From Salipiger profundus (GTDB lineage: Bacteria; Pseudomonadota; Alphaproteobacteria; Rhodobacterales; Rhodobacteraceae), in contig NZ_CP014796.1 in the NCBI RefSeq assembly GCF_001969385.1, positions 3,303,501-3,367,500 of the forward strand: a DNA stretch of 64,000 nt, written 5' to 3'. This document shows, piece by piece, positions 24,799-33,952 of the stretch. The notes under the pieces were generated by a model. It was not told the DNA's origin and did not search any database. It was given only the letters and a program-made list of their open reading frames with translations. A program made the translations under genes and the position numbers. Within the stretch, counting starts at the first letter, position 1. Each line of letters opens with the position of its first letter.

Positions 24799-25646
24799 TG
24801 GAAGGTTTTGGCGTTCATACGAGCATGTGGACGATGAACTGGGACCGCGAGGGCGCCGAGCGCGCCGTTGCAGGCGCCCTTGAATACGGCGTCGACTTCA
24901 TCGAGATCCCGATGCTGCGTCCGTCCGAGATCGACACCGCCCACACTGCCGCGCTGCTCGAGAAGAGCGGCCTGCGCGCGATCTGCTCGCTCGGCCTGCC
25001 CGAGCAGTACTGGGCCTCGGTCAATCCTGAGGGCGCGATCGAGTACCTGCAACTGGCGATCGACAAGACCAAGGCCTGCGGCGCCGAGGCGCTTTCGGGC
25101 GTCACCTTCGGCGGCATCGGCCAGCGCACCGGGACGACCCCGACGCAGGGCGAATACGACAATATCGCCAAGGTGCTGGACGCGTCCTCGCGCTACGCGA
25201 AATCCGTCGACCTTCTCTTCGGGATCGAGCCGGTCAACCGCTACGAGAACCACCTCATCAACACCGGCTGGCAGGCGCGCGACATGATCGAGCGCGTCGG
25301 CTCGGACAACATCTTCATCCACCTCGACACCTACCACATGAACATCGAGGAAAAGGGCGCCGGCAACGGCATTCTCGATGCCCGCGACTACCTGAAGTAC
25401 ATCCACCTGAGCGAGAGCGACCGGGGCACCCCCGGCGAAGGCACTTGCGATTGGGACGAGATCTTTGCCACCCTGAAGGCCATCGACTTCAAGGGAGGGC
25501 TCGCCATGGAGAGCTTCATCAACATGCCGCCCGAGGTGGGCTTCGGGCTGGCCGTGTGGCGCCCGGTGGCGGAAAGCCACGACGAGGTGATGTCGAAGGG
25601 CCTGCCGTTCCTGCGCAACAAGGCCGCGCAGTATCGGCTGATCTGA
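24795..25646 (+). CDS. D-tagatose/D-allulose 3-epimerase-like TIM-barrel protein
   Basis: A 283-residue AP-endonuclease-2-type TIM barrel of the ketose 3-epimerase family. The Mn-binding and catalytic residues line up as E145 (GIEPVNRYENH), D178 (HLDTYHMN), H204 (KYIHLSESDRG) and E239 (AMESF), with the SESDRGTPGEG loop typical of D-tagatose/psicose 3-epimerases. Epimerisation at C3 would convert an imported ketohexose such as allulose to fructose, or tagatose to sorbose. ATG codons at 24795 and 24798 are both possible. It is coupled to the permease (ATGA overlap) and to the kinase (TGATG). Confidence 0.82.
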   Translation: MMEGFGVHTSMWTMNWDREGAERAVAGALEYGVDFIEIPMLRPSEIDTAHTAALLEKSGLRAICSLGLPEQYWASVNPEGAIEYLQLAIDKTKACGAEALSGVTFGGIGQRTGTTPTQGEYDNIAKVLDASSRYAKSVDLLFGIEPVNRYENHLINTGWQARDMIERVGSDNIFIHLDTYHMNIEEKGAGNGILDARDYLKYIHLSESDRGTPGEGTCDWDEIFATLKAIDFKGGLAMESFINMPPEVGFGLAVWRPVAESHDEVMSKGLPFLRNKAAQYRLI

Positions 25647-26287
25647 TGAGCCGGGCCACCGATCTGGAGGGGCTCGTCGCAGAGTCCCTCCGCCTGCTCG
25701 ACCAGCCCGGGCGACAGGTTCTGGCCATCGCCGGCGCGCCGGGCTCGGGCAAGAGCACGACCGTCGAAGCGCTGCACACGCGGCTCGAGGCCGTGCGTCC
25801 GGGCGAGAGCGCGGTCCTTCCGATGGATGGGTTCCATTACGACGACGCGGTGCTGCGACAGATGGGGCGCCTTCCCTGGAAGGGCGCGCCCGACACCTTC
25901 GACGTGGGCGGGCTGCGCTCGGCGCTGACCCGGCTGCGCGCCGACGACGAGGACACGGTGGCGGTGCCGGTCTTCGACCGCGATCTCGAGATCTCGCGCG
26001 GCTCCGCGCGGCTCGTGCCCTCGACGGTCCGTCTGATCCTGGCCGAGGGAAACTACCTGCTTCTGGACCGCGCGCCGTGGTCGGCGTTGCATCCACTGTT
26101 TGACCTGACCTGCATGATCGACGTGCCCGAAAGCGTGCTGGCCGAACGGCTGCGCGCACGCTGGGTGGGCTACGGTCTCGACGCCGAGGCGATCCGTCAC
26201 AAGCTCGACGGGAACGATCTGCCGAACGGGGCCACCGTGCGCGGGCAGAGCATTCCGGCAGATCTCGTGTTCGCCATGGAGAGCTAG
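25646..26287 (+). CDS. P-loop sugar/nucleoside kinase-like protein (FrcK/URK-like)
   Basis: A 213-residue P-loop kinase: Walker A GAPGSGKST at residues 30-38, a MDGFHYDDAVL segment near 62-72 typical of the uridine kinase/pantothenate kinase-like group, and LILAEGNYLLL as the Walker B-like strand. A similar kinase (FrcK) accompanies the fructose ABC genes of rhizobia. As the last gene of the importer-epimerase operon it probably phosphorylates the epimerised sugar, though this has to my knowledge not been firmly shown for the family. Its start shares one base with the epimerase stop. Confidence 0.75.
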   Translation: MSRATDLEGLVAESLRLLDQPGRQVLAIAGAPGSGKSTTVEALHTRLEAVRPGESAVLPMDGFHYDDAVLRQMGRLPWKGAPDTFDVGGLRSALTRLRADDEDTVAVPVFDRDLEISRGSARLVPSTVRLILAEGNYLLLDRAPWSALHPLFDLTCMIDVPESVLAERLRARWVGYGLDAEAIRHKLDGNDLPNGATVRGQSIPADLVFAMES

Positions 26288-26401
26288 GCGAGTCCTGCGT
26301 CTGTCTGGTCTGTGTGCGGGCCGGCCTGGAAATCGCTGCGCTCTGCCGATGAGGCGCGCGCCCTGTCCGCCATCCGCGCGAAGCATCAAAGGCGGGGGAA
26401 C

Positions 26402-26440
26402 ATGGGGGCCGGTCGACCAACCGGTACGACCCGCCCCCAT
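26402..26440. terminator. Large hairpin between convergent operons (possible bidirectional terminator)
   Basis: ATGGGGGC (26402-26409) pairs with GCCCCCAT (26433-26440), and an inner CCGGT/ACCGG (26409-26413 / 26420-26424) can also pair. A second small hairpin, CCTATCC-CGAA-GGATAGG, lies at 26532-26549. Both sit in the 284-nt space where the kinase (plus) and OtnC (minus) operons converge. Neither has a U tract. Nothing else is recognisable in this gap. Confidence 0.4.
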
Positions 26441-26571
26441 CCGGGACTCGTTACACCACGACACCTATCCCAGAGGCCGGGGCCGGCGCGAGTGAGCATA
26501 GGGATCACGTGCTGGACACGCGGATGGGTGTCCTATCCCGAAGGATAGGGTCGCCGCAGTGCCCTGGGCCC

Positions 26572-27219
26572 TCAGTCCCAGTCGGGCTTGTGGATGCGGA
26601 CCAGTTCCATCACCTCGGCATCGCTCAGCAGCACCGGGTCGCGGTCGCGCAGAAGAAGCGCCAGCTTCGAGGTCTCCTCGAGCTCTTCCATGGCGTAGAG
26701 CGCCGCCTCGAGGTCCTTGCCCGCGACGACGGGGCCATGATGCGCGAGGACCATCGCCGAGCGCCGTCCGGCGAGCCCCCGCACCGCTTCGCCCATGGCC
26801 GGATCGCCGGGCCGGAAGTAGGGCAGTCGCACGACCTTGCCGAGCCGCATGATCGAGTAGGCGGTGAGCGGCGGCAGCATGTTCTCGGGATCGACGTCGC
26901 GCAGCATCGACAGCGCCGTCGAATGGGTCGAGTGCAGGTGAACCACCGCGCCGGTGGACGCGCGGGTGTCGTAGAACGCCGTGTGCAGCGGCATTTCCTT
27001 GGTCGGCCTGTCGCCGTCGATGTGCCGGCCCTCGGCATCGAAACGCGACAGCCGGGCGGGATCGAGCGTGCCCATCGACGCGCCGGTCGGCGTCACCAGC
27101 AGCCCGCCGTCCGGCAGCCGGGCCGAGATGTTGCCCGAGGCGCCGCCGGTCAGCCCGCGATCGAAGATCGACCTGGCGATGGTGCAGATCTGCTCGCGCA
27201 GCGCGGTCTCGGCGCTCAT
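26572..27219 (-). CDS. otnC: 3-oxo-tetronate 4-phosphate decarboxylase (class II aldolase family)
   Basis: A 215-residue class II aldolase/adducin-fold protein. The metal site is visible as H94 and H96 (VVHLHSTHS) with a third histidine in LAHHGPV near residue 158, and E75 is in the catalytic position. OtnC decarboxylates 3-oxo-tetronate 4-phosphate to dihydroxyacetone phosphate. The assignment rests on the family and on its direct coupling (ATGA overlap) to the OtnK kinase, with OtnI just upstream. It is the last gene of the long minus-strand locus. Confidence 0.88.
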   Translation of the reverse strand: MSAETALREQICTIARSIFDRGLTGGASGNISARLPDGGLLVTPTGASMGTLDPARLSRFDAEGRHIDGDRPTKEMPLHTAFYDTRASTGAVVHLHSTHSTALSMLRDVDPENMLPPLTAYSIMRLGKVVRLPYFRPGDPAMGEAVRGLAGRRSAMVLAHHGPVVAGKDLEAALYAMEELEETSKLALLLRDRDPVLLSDAEVMELVRIHKPDWD

Positions 27220-28475
27220 GCTTCGCCCTCCCCGGTGCCGAGGATGCCGGCGGCGGTCTCGAAGAAGTCATCCTCGCCGAAGTTGCCCGACTTCAGCGCC
27301 AGCGTGAGGTCCCCCGCGCGCAGCGCCGGGGCGCCGGGCGCGATCTCGGGGCCGATCTCCAGCGCGTCGATGCCGAGGCCTTCGACCACCGCGCCGGAGG
27401 TCTCGCCCCCGGCCGCGATCAGCCGGGTCACGCCGCGCGCCACGATCTGCCGGGCAACTTCGGCGAAGAGGGCCTCGAGCGCGCTGGCAGCACGGTCCCG
27501 GCCGTATTCCTCCTGAACCGCGCGCACGGTTTCCGGGTCGGCGGTGGCATAGGCGAGCGGCAGTTCGTCCGCGTGCCGCATGATCCAGTCGGTCACGTCT
27601 TCGGGCGTCGTGCGGCCTTCGATCACGTCGCCGGCGACGATCCGCAGCGCCGGGTGCGACGCGGCATGCCGGGCGACCTGCGCGCGGGTCTGGCGCGAAC
27701 TCGATCCGGCGAGGATGGCGCAGGGCCCGGCGTTGCCGCGCCACGCCGCGCCGTCCCCTGAGAGCTTGCCCCGCTCGCGGAAATTGGCGGGCAGCCCCAT
27801 GGCGATGCCCGATCCCCCGGTGACCAGCTTCAGCCCCGCGCAAGCGGCGCCGATGGCCATGAGGTCGGCGTCACAGACGGTATCGACGACCTGCATCCGA
27901 CGCCCCGCTTTGGCCTCGGCCTGCATCCGGGCGCGGATGGACTCTGCCCCGCCATGCACGGCGTCGAAGGGCACATGCCCCACCGGCTCGGAGAGTTGAA
28001 GGGCCAGCCAGCGCCGGATGTCGGGGTCGGTCATCGGGGTCAGCGGATGCGCCTCCATGCCGCTTTCCGAAAGCAGCGTATCCTTAACGAAGAGATGGCC
28101 CTGGTAGACCGTGCGGCCCGCCCCGGGAAACGAGGGGACGACCGGCACGATCGAGGCGCCCAGCCGGTCGGCGAGTGCCGCCGCAACGGGGCCGATGTTG
28201 CCCTGGGGCGTGGAATCGAAGGTCGAGCAATACTTGAACACGATCTGCTCGCAGCCCTGCGCCAGCAGCCAGTCGAGCGCGGCAAGCGAGGCGCGGACCG
28301 CGTCCTTGACCGGGACGGTGCGCGATTTCAGCGCCACGATCCCGGCCTCGACCGAGGGCGCCGCTGCACCCTGCGGCACGCCGCTGTATTGCGTCACCGC
28401 CATGCCGGCCTTGGCCAGCGTGTTGGCGATGTCGCTCGATCCGGTGAAATCGTCTCCGATCACGCCCAAAAGCAT
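27216..28475 (-). CDS. otnK: 3-oxo-tetronate kinase (DUF1537 family)
   Basis: A 419-residue four-carbon acid sugar kinase. The N-terminal domain starts with the substrate-binding GVIGDDFTGSSDIANTLA (residues 4-21) and contains FKYCSTFDSTPQGNIG near 94-109; the C-terminal nucleotide-binding domain has RLIAAGGETSGAVVE and LALKSGNFG near the end. OtnK phosphorylates 3-oxo-tetronate at O4. The length is normal for the family. ATG 28475 begins directly at MLLGVIGDD; no better upstream start was seen. It overlaps otnC and lies 76 nt after otnI. Confidence 0.9.
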   Translation of the reverse strand: MLLGVIGDDFTGSSDIANTLAKAGMAVTQYSGVPQGAAAPSVEAGIVALKSRTVPVKDAVRASLAALDWLLAQGCEQIVFKYCSTFDSTPQGNIGPVAAALADRLGASIVPVVPSFPGAGRTVYQGHLFVKDTLLSESGMEAHPLTPMTDPDIRRWLALQLSEPVGHVPFDAVHGGAESIRARMQAEAKAGRRMQVVDTVCDADLMAIGAACAGLKLVTGGSGIAMGLPANFRERGKLSGDGAAWRGNAGPCAILAGSSSRQTRAQVARHAASHPALRIVAGDVIEGRTTPEDVTDWIMRHADELPLAYATADPETVRAVQEEYGRDRAASALEALFAEVARQIVARGVTRLIAAGGETSGAVVEGLGIDALEIGPEIAPGAPALRAGDLTLALKSGNFGEDDFFETAAGILGTGEGEA

Positions 28476-28551
28476 GTGTCGCTCCCTCGGGGTTTGGTCT
28501 CCCGCGCGCAGGCGGGGCATTGTTGGTCTTCGGCGAGGCCGGGCACCGGCC

Positions 28552-29337
28552 TCACGCGGCGGCGCGGTCAAAGGCCTCGGCCATCGCGCGCAATTCCGGC
28601 AGGCCGTCCTCGACCGTGCTCGCGGGCAGGTATTCGCAGCCCACCCAGCCGTCGTAGCCGCGCGCCGCAAGATGCGCGAGGAACCGCGCCATGTCGACCG
28701 TGCCGCCAAACGGTTCGCGCCGGTCCGGGACCGAGGCGAACTGGACGTGGCCGACATGCGGCGCGGCGCCGTCGTATTCCGCTTCGGGCGACAGGCCCTC
28801 GCGGCCGACGTGGTAGGCGTCGAACATCAGCCGGGTGCGGGCGAGCCCTGCGCCTTCGATGATCTCCAGAGCCTGTTCGGGCAGGTGATAGAAATAGCCC
28901 GGCTTGTCGTGGCGGTTGAGCGGCTCGAGCAGCAGCGTCAGTTCGGGCGCGGCCTCTTCGGCCCAGCGGAGGTTCTCGGCCATCGCCGCGCGGCCCGCCG
29001 CGTCGAAGGCGGTGATCCCGGCCATGACGTGCACCCTGCCCGCGCCCGCCTCGCGCGCGTAGTCGGCGGCGCGGTGAAAGCTCTCGCGGAAGTCGGCCTG
29101 CCGCCCGGGCAGCGCCGCGAGTCCCGACTCTCCGGCCGACGTGTCGCCGAGCGGCGAGTTGAGCGCGAGCAGCCGCACGCCCGCGTCGGCGCAAGCCCGG
29201 CGCACGTCGGCTGCGGGCACGTCGTAGGGCCAGTGCAGCTCGACCGCCGGAAAGCCCGCCGCGCCAGCGTGTGCGATGCGGGTGAGCAGCTCCTCTCCGG
29301 ACCAGAGGAAGCCGAGATTTGCCGAGAAACGCTTCAT
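28552..29337 (-). CDS. otnI: 2-oxo-tetronate isomerase (hydroxypyruvate isomerase family)
   Basis: A 261-residue TIM barrel of the hydroxypyruvate isomerase (Hyi/OtnI) family. Expected metal ligands are E138 (LLEPLNRHD), D173 (MFDAYHVG) and E235 (GCEYLP). OtnI interconverts 2-oxo- and 3-oxo-tetronate. Next to OtnK and OtnC this assignment is preferred over glyoxylate-pathway hydroxypyruvate isomerase. The spacing to the neighbours is short (61 and 76 nt) and all run in the same direction. Confidence 0.88.
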   Translation of the reverse strand: MKRFSANLGFLWSGEELLTRIAHAGAAGFPAVELHWPYDVPAADVRRACADAGVRLLALNSPLGDTSAGESGLAALPGRQADFRESFHRAADYAREAGAGRVHVMAGITAFDAAGRAAMAENLRWAEEAAPELTLLLEPLNRHDKPGYFYHLPEQALEIIEGAGLARTRLMFDAYHVGREGLSPEAEYDGAAPHVGHVQFASVPDRREPFGGTVDMARFLAHLAARGYDGWVGCEYLPASTVEDGLPELRAMAEAFDRAAA

Positions 29338-29398
29338 CCTTGGCCTTTCGTTGGTGTTCGTGGCGCGACACGCGGGACCGCGGCGCGCAGGTGGCAGG

Positions 29399-30160
29399 CT
29401 AGTCCGCCGTCCAGCCGCCGTCGAGCATCAGCGCGCTGCCGGTCATCAGCGCCGAGGCGTCTGAGGCAAGGAACACCGCCGCGCCGGTCACGTCGTCCAC
29501 CTGCCCGAGGCGCCCGAGCTTGATCTTCGACAGCACCGAGGCGCGAAACGCGCTGTCCTCGAAGAACGGCTTCGTCATCGGGGTCTCGATGAAGGTCGGG
29601 CAGATCGTGTTGACCCTGATGCCATGCTCGCCGAGTTCGACCGCGAGCGCTTTGGTAAAGCCCTCGATGGCCCATTTCGAGGCGCAGTAGAGCGTCCGGT
29701 CACGGGCCCCAACGTGCCCCATCTGCGAGGACATGTTGATGACCGAGCCGCCCTGCCCCGCCGCCACCATGCGCCGGGTGACCGCACGGGCGCAGAACAT
29801 CGCGGCCTTGAGGTTCAGCCCCATGACCGCGTCGTAATCCGCCTCGGTGACCTCCGAGAGCGGTTTCGGGCGGTTGGTGCCGGCGTTGTTGACGAAGACG
29901 TCGAAGGGCGCGCGCGCCACGACTGCCGCCTCGAAGGCGGCGATGTCGGTCACGTCGAGCGCCAGCGCCTCGGCAGCAAGACCGGCGGCGCGCAGCTCTG
30001 CCGCCGCGGCCTCGATCTCGGGCGCGGTGCGGGCGCAGAGGGTCACCTCCGCCCCCGCTTCCGCGTAGGCCTGCGCGATGGCGAGGCCGATGCCCCGCCC
30101 CGCGCCGGTCACCAGCGCACGCCTGCCGTCGAGCCGGAAATCGGGCAGCATGGCCGTCAT
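29399..30160 (-). CDS. Short-chain dehydrogenase/reductase of the tetronate locus
   Basis: A 253-residue classical SDR with TGAGRGIG (residues 17-24), NNAG near 88 and the YCASK active-site Tyr/Lys near 155-159. ATG 30160 overlaps the stop of the HisD-like gene (ATGA) and gives the usual short N-terminus. In the locus it is the best candidate for the enzyme that oxidises a secondary hydroxyl of an aldonate or polyol, producing a 2- or 3-oxo acid for OtnI/OtnK, but it could equally oxidise an earlier intermediate. Confidence 0.85.
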   Translation of the reverse strand: MTAMLPDFRLDGRRALVTGAGRGIGLAIAQAYAEAGAEVTLCARTAPEIEAAAAELRAAGLAAEALALDVTDIAAFEAAVVARAPFDVFVNNAGTNRPKPLSEVTEADYDAVMGLNLKAAMFCARAVTRRMVAAGQGGSVINMSSQMGHVGARDRTLYCASKWAIEGFTKALAVELGEHGIRVNTICPTFIETPMTKPFFEDSAFRASVLSKIKLGRLGQVDDVTGAAVFLASDASALMTGSALMLDGGWTAD

Positions 30161-31485
30161 TCCGCCGCCTCGCGATAGGGTGCGGCCGCGCCGTAGGGCA
30201 CGTTCTGCCCGCCGTAGCGGCGCACCCGGATGTTGCACTGCTCGGCGTGGCCCACGAAGCCCTCGAGCATGCACAGGCGCGAGCCGTATTCGCCGATCAG
30301 CGTCGCGGCCTCGTCGGTGGTCACCTTCTGGTAGCTGTGGGTCTTCAGGAACTTGCCGACCCAGAGCCCGCCGGTGTAGCGGCCCGCCTTCTTGGTGGGC
30401 AGCGTGTGGTTGGTGCCGATCACCTTGTCGCCGTTGGCGACATTGGTCCGCGCCCCGAGGAACAGCGCCCCGTAGGAGTGCATCTTCTCGAGGAACCAGT
30501 CGTCGCGGTCGGTCATCACCTGCACGTGCTCCGAGGCGATGTCGTTGGCCACGTCGAGCATCTCGTCGTAGCTGTCGCAGACGATGACCTCGCCGTAGTC
30601 CTGCCAGCTCACGCTGGCGGTGCCGGCGGTGGGCAGGATCTCGAGCAGCCGGTCGATCTCGCTCAGGGTGTCCTCGGCAAGCTTGCGCGAATTGGTCACC
30701 AGCACGGCGGGCGAGTTGTAGCCGTGCTCGGCCTGCCCCAGCAGGTCGGTGGCGCAGAGCTCGGCGTCGACGGTCTCGTCGGCGATCACCATGGTCTCGG
30801 TCGGGCCGGCGAAGAGGTCGATGCCGACGCGGCCGAAAAGCTGGCGCTTGGCCTCGGCCACGAAGGCGTTGCCGGGGCCGACCAGCATGTGCACCGGCTC
30901 GATGGTCTCGGTGCCGATGGCCATGGCGCCGATGGCCTGAATACCGCCCAGCACGTAGATCTCGTGGGCACCGCCGAAGTGCATGGCGGCGATCACCGCC
31001 GGGTTGGGCTTGCCCTGGAACGGCGGCGTGCAGGCGATGATGCGCGGCACCCCCGCAACCGAGGCGGTGGCCACCGACATGTGCGCCGAGGCGACCATCG
31101 GGAACTTGCCACCGGGCACGTAGCAGCCCACCGACTGCACGGGGATGTTCTTGTGCCCGAGGATCACGCCCGGCATCGTCTCGACCTCGAGGTCGAGCAT
31201 GGTGTCGCGCTGCGCCTGCGCGAAGTTGCGCACCTGCTCCTGCGCGAACCTGATGTCGGCGACCTCGCGCTCGGAGAGCTGGCCGATCAGATCGTCGATC
31301 TCCTGCTGGCTGAGGCGGAAGCTCTCAGGGGTATAGCTGTCGAATTTCTCCGACAGCTCGCGCACCGCGACATCACCGCGGGCCTCGATGTCCTTGAGGG
31401 TGGATTCCACGATGCCGCGGGTCTTGGCGTCGTCCTCGGCCCGGTCGGCCTCGGGCATGCCGCGTTTGAGATAGGTCACTGACAT
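30157..31485 (-). CDS. Histidinol-dehydrogenase-family alcohol-to-acid dehydrogenase (sulfopropanediol dehydrogenase-like)
   Basis: A 442-residue HisD-superfamily protein. The zinc and catalytic residues of HisD are retained: Q251 and H254 (GQAEHG), E319/H320 (SEH), D353 (NGDKV), H360 (TNHTLPT) and a C-terminal histidine (FVGHAEQ). Histidine biosynthesis genes are absent, and the [18 protein letters not shown] block (residues 369-386) is that of catabolic paralogues such as HpsN, which oxidises dihydroxypropanesulfonate to sulfolactate. It is therefore likely to oxidise a terminal CH2OH of a polyol-like substrate to a carboxylate with two NAD. Coupled to the SDR. Confidence 0.8.
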   Translation of the reverse strand: MSVTYLKRGMPEADRAEDDAKTRGIVESTLKDIEARGDVAVRELSEKFDSYTPESFRLSQQEIDDLIGQLSEREVADIRFAQEQVRNFAQAQRDTMLDLEVETMPGVILGHKNIPVQSVGCYVPGGKFPMVASAHMSVATASVAGVPRIIACTPPFQGKPNPAVIAAMHFGGAHEIYVLGGIQAIGAMAIGTETIEPVHMLVGPGNAFVAEAKRQLFGRVGIDLFAGPTETMVIADETVDAELCATDLLGQAEHGYNSPAVLVTNSRKLAEDTLSEIDRLLEILPTAGTASVSWQDYGEVIVCDSYDEMLDVANDIASEHVQVMTDRDDWFLEKMHSYGALFLGARTNVANGDKVIGTNHTLPTKKAGRYTGGLWVGKFLKTHSYQKVTTDEAATLIGEYGSRLCMLEGFVGHAEQCNIRVRRYGGQNVPYGAAAPYREAAE

Positions 31486-31531
31486 GGTGTTTCCTTTCGA
31501 AGTCGGAGAATGGGGAAGCGGGCCGACACGG

Positions 31532-32473
31532 TCAGTCGGTCAGCCCCTGCGATGTCTTGAAGGCCACGAGCCGCGAGAGCTTGGCGTCGCGCCAGGCGCG
31601 GCGCTCGGCGAGATCCTCGGCGGGAAGCGCGGCGCGGCGTTCCTCGGTGGCCCTGGCGATGACCGCGTCGGGCCAGGGCCCGCGCGGCGGCGTGCGCACC
31701 ATCCCGGCATAGAGACCGCGCAGCCGGGCGGCGTAATCCTCGATGCCGCCGGGCGCGTTGAGGTCGATGGTCTCGAACGGCCCCATGAACGACCAGCGCA
31801 GGCCGAGACCGTGCGCGATGGTCGCGTCGATGTCGGCAAGGCTCGCGATGCCGTCCTCGTAGAGCGCCCAGGCCTCGTTCAACAGCACGCCCTGAAGACG
31901 GTTCAGAACGAAGCCGTCGATCTCGCGCGTGAGGCGCACGGGCACCTGTCCGACCTCGCGCATGAGGTCGGCGACCTGCTCGACGCCCTCCGCCGCGGTC
32001 CAGGGCGCGGGCACGATCTCGACCACCGGCACGAGATGCGGCGGGTTCACCGGGTGCGCGATCATGTAGCGGTCGCGGTTGCTGCAGTCTTCGGTGAAAC
32101 GCGAGGCGGGGATGCCCGACGAGGACGAGCCGACAAGCGTCGCCGGGCCGATGGCGGCGTCGAGCTCGAGGCTGACGGCGGTCTTGGCCTCGACCGTCTC
32201 GAACACCGACTCCTGCACGTAGAAGGCGCCCTCGACCGCCCCGGCCAGCGTGTCATGCACGCTGAGCCGCGCCAGCACGGTCTCGGGGTCGTCCACCAGT
32301 CCGACCTCCTGAAGGTCGGCAAGACTGTCCTTCGCCCACGACAGGATGCGCCCGCGCACCTCTTCCGAGGGGTCGTAGGCGCGGACGGTATAGCCCGCGC
32401 GGGCGAAGACGAGCGCCCAGCCCGAGCCCACGAGGCCCGCACCGACGATGGCGATGGTTGTGTTGTCGGTCAT
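31532..32473 (-). CDS. 3-hydroxyacyl-CoA-dehydrogenase-fold oxidoreductase, CRYL1/L-gulonate 3-dehydrogenase-like
   Basis: A 313-residue protein with a Rossmann domain ([13 protein letters not shown], residues 9-21) and the all-helical C-terminal domain of 3-hydroxyacyl-CoA dehydrogenases. The [17 protein letters not shown] block contains the catalytic histidine, and the ending is that of the lambda-crystallin/L-gulonate 3-dehydrogenase and L-carnitine dehydrogenase group rather than of fatty-acid oxidation enzymes. A 3-dehydrogenation of an aldonate fits the tetronate locus. Its start shares one base with the stop of the metallo-hydrolase gene. Confidence 0.82.
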   Translation of the reverse strand: MTDNTTIAIVGAGLVGSGWALVFARAGYTVRAYDPSEEVRGRILSWAKDSLADLQEVGLVDDPETVLARLSVHDTLAGAVEGAFYVQESVFETVEAKTAVSLELDAAIGPATLVGSSSSGIPASRFTEDCSNRDRYMIAHPVNPPHLVPVVEIVPAPWTAAEGVEQVADLMREVGQVPVRLTREIDGFVLNRLQGVLLNEAWALYEDGIASLADIDATIAHGLGLRWSFMGPFETIDLNAPGGIEDYAARLRGLYAGMVRTPPRGPWPDAVIARATEERRAALPAEDLAERRAWRDAKLSRLVAFKTSQGLTD

Positions 32474-33360
32474 CAGGACACCTTCGAGCTTTCACCGTCG
32501 GCAAGGCAGATCTCGGTGATCCGCAGGCCCTCTTTCGAGATCCGCGACGGGAAGGTGTCGTTCAGTCGCTCCTCGTGGATCGGGATCACGCGGCGCGCCT
32601 CGTAGCCCGCCTGCGACATCATCTCCTCGGTGGCGAGGATCAGGTTCGTCTGGCTGCCGACGGCGAGGCCGACCGGGGTATACATCTCCTCGACATCGAC
32701 GACCGAGCCGTCGTTGGTGATGTTGTCGAACTGGTAGACGAGGTCGCCGGCCAGAACCCAGGTGTCCTCGGACTGTTTCTTGCCGTCGTTGCGCACGGTG
32801 ACCCACATCGAGCCCCAGGTGTGGCTGTCGGGCGCGGCGTGCAGGTCGATGCCGGGCAGCACGTCCTCGACCGCGCCGTCGACGGTCACCAGCCGCTTGT
32901 CGCGGGCAAGATCGACGCCGCGGACGATGTCGCCGGGGTCGACCGCGACCATCATCCAGCGCATCCGGTCGGGCAGCGACATCGCCCAGACCCACTTCGA
33001 GATCTCGCGCTCCTGGATGTAGAATTTCGTGTTCGGGAAGTCCTCGACGTTGCCGAAGTGATCAAAGTGGGCATGGGTGATGAAGCAGGTGTCGACCTCT
33101 TCCGGGGTCACGCCGACCTCGGCCAGCACGGTCTTGGGGTCGCGCCAGTTCTCGACGCCGAACCGGTCGCCGAGGGTCTTGCCGTAGTCCTTGTCGTTGT
33201 AGCCCACGTCGACCATGGCGACATGATCGCGGCCCTTGATGACGACGTAGCAGTAGGGAAGCTTCACGTAGCCTTCGTTGTGCGCGCCGTAGAGCACGCC
33301 GCTCTTGTGGTAGTTCGGCACGTAGCTGTACTCGAGCACCCAGATGGAATAGTCAGCCAT
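32473..33360 (-). CDS. Metallo-beta-lactamase-fold hydrolase (AHL-lactonase-like)
   Basis: A 295-residue MBL-fold protein with the dinuclear metal motif HAHFDH (residues 96-101), a downstream histidine in PDSHTWG (about 180), an aspartate in LAGDLVY and the last histidine in IPIHEE. The arrangement is that of the lactonase subgroup that includes AHL lactonases. In this setting hydrolysis of a sugar-acid lactone (for example a tetronolactone) is more plausible than quorum quenching, because it is coupled to sugar-acid dehydrogenases and no LuxI/LuxR genes are present. Confidence 0.8.
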   Translation of the reverse strand: MADYSIWVLEYSYVPNYHKSGVLYGAHNEGYVKLPYCYVVIKGRDHVAMVDVGYNDKDYGKTLGDRFGVENWRDPKTVLAEVGVTPEEVDTCFITHAHFDHFGNVEDFPNTKFYIQEREISKWVWAMSLPDRMRWMMVAVDPGDIVRGVDLARDKRLVTVDGAVEDVLPGIDLHAAPDSHTWGSMWVTVRNDGKKQSEDTWVLAGDLVYQFDNITNDGSVVDVEEMYTPVGLAVGSQTNLILATEEMMSQAGYEARRVIPIHEERLNDTFPSRISKEGLRITEICLADGESSKVS

Positions 33361-33388
33361 TCTTCTCCTCCATGGAACAGATGTTGTT

Positions 33389-33952
33389 TCAGCGGCTTGG
33401 CTGCTGGCCGCAGCAGCAGCAGGCCTGTGACAGGTCGACCATCTCGAGCCCGGCCTTCGCGGCGCTGGCGGCGCGCAGATGGGCGTAGGCGCGTTTGACG
33501 AGCAGCCCGGCGCGGTCGAGATCGGCGGCGAGCGCCTCGCCGCCCCGCGCCTGTGAGAACGTTCCCATCGCAAGGCGTGAGAATTGCAGCGCGGCATCGA
33601 GCTGCGCCTTGTGCGCCTCGGTCCCGGTGGGCACCTTCAGCGCCCCCAGCCGGTCGCGCGCCTGTGCCGCCCGCGCCTCGCAGGCGGTGTATTCCGGCAG
33701 GTCTGTGACCTGACGCTGCGCGGTGAGCTGCGCGAGGATCACCAACCCCGAGATCTGGCCGATGATGCGGCGCAGGTCCTCGTAGACCGGGCGGCAGGCG
33801 GCGGCGTAGCGCGCCACCGCGTCCGATCCGAGCGTGACCGCGAGTTCGTCCGGCGACGCCACGGTCTCGGGCAGCGGCCCGCCGAGCGACAGCACGCAGT
33901 CGGGTTTGTGCGACTGCGCGAGCCGCGTGAAAAGATGGGTCTGGTCAGTCAT
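33389..33952 (-). CDS. Unknown 187-residue protein with a tetra-cysteine tail
   Basis: I do not recognise this family. The protein is mostly helical, Ala-rich, without signal peptide or membrane segment, and ends in QACCCCGQQPSR, four consecutive cysteines eight residues from the C-terminus; further cysteines are at about 19, 53 and 91. The start at 33952 overlaps the LacI stop by 8 bp and the gene lies 28 nt before the metallo-hydrolase, so it belongs to the operon. The cysteine run could bind a metal or a cofactor. Confidence 0.65.
   Translation of the reverse strand: MTDQTHLFTRLAQSHKPDCVLSLGGPLPETVASPDELAVTLGSDAVARYAAACRPVYEDLRRIIGQISGLVILAQLTAQRQVTDLPEYTACEARAAQARDRLGALKVPTGTEAHKAQLDAALQFSRLAMGTFSQARGGEALAADLDRAGLLVKRAYAHLRAASAAKAGLEMVDLSQACCCCGQQPSR

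Noticed and set aside
30157..31485. Histidinol dehydrogenase (hisD) for histidine biosynthesis
   Set aside because: No other his genes are near, it is coupled to an SDR and tetronate genes, and the C-terminal block is that of catabolic HisD paralogues.
32473..33360. Quorum-quenching AHL lactonase
   Set aside because: The fold and motif fit, but no LuxI/LuxR-type genes are present and the gene is coupled to sugar-acid dehydrogenases; a sugar lactonase is more likely.
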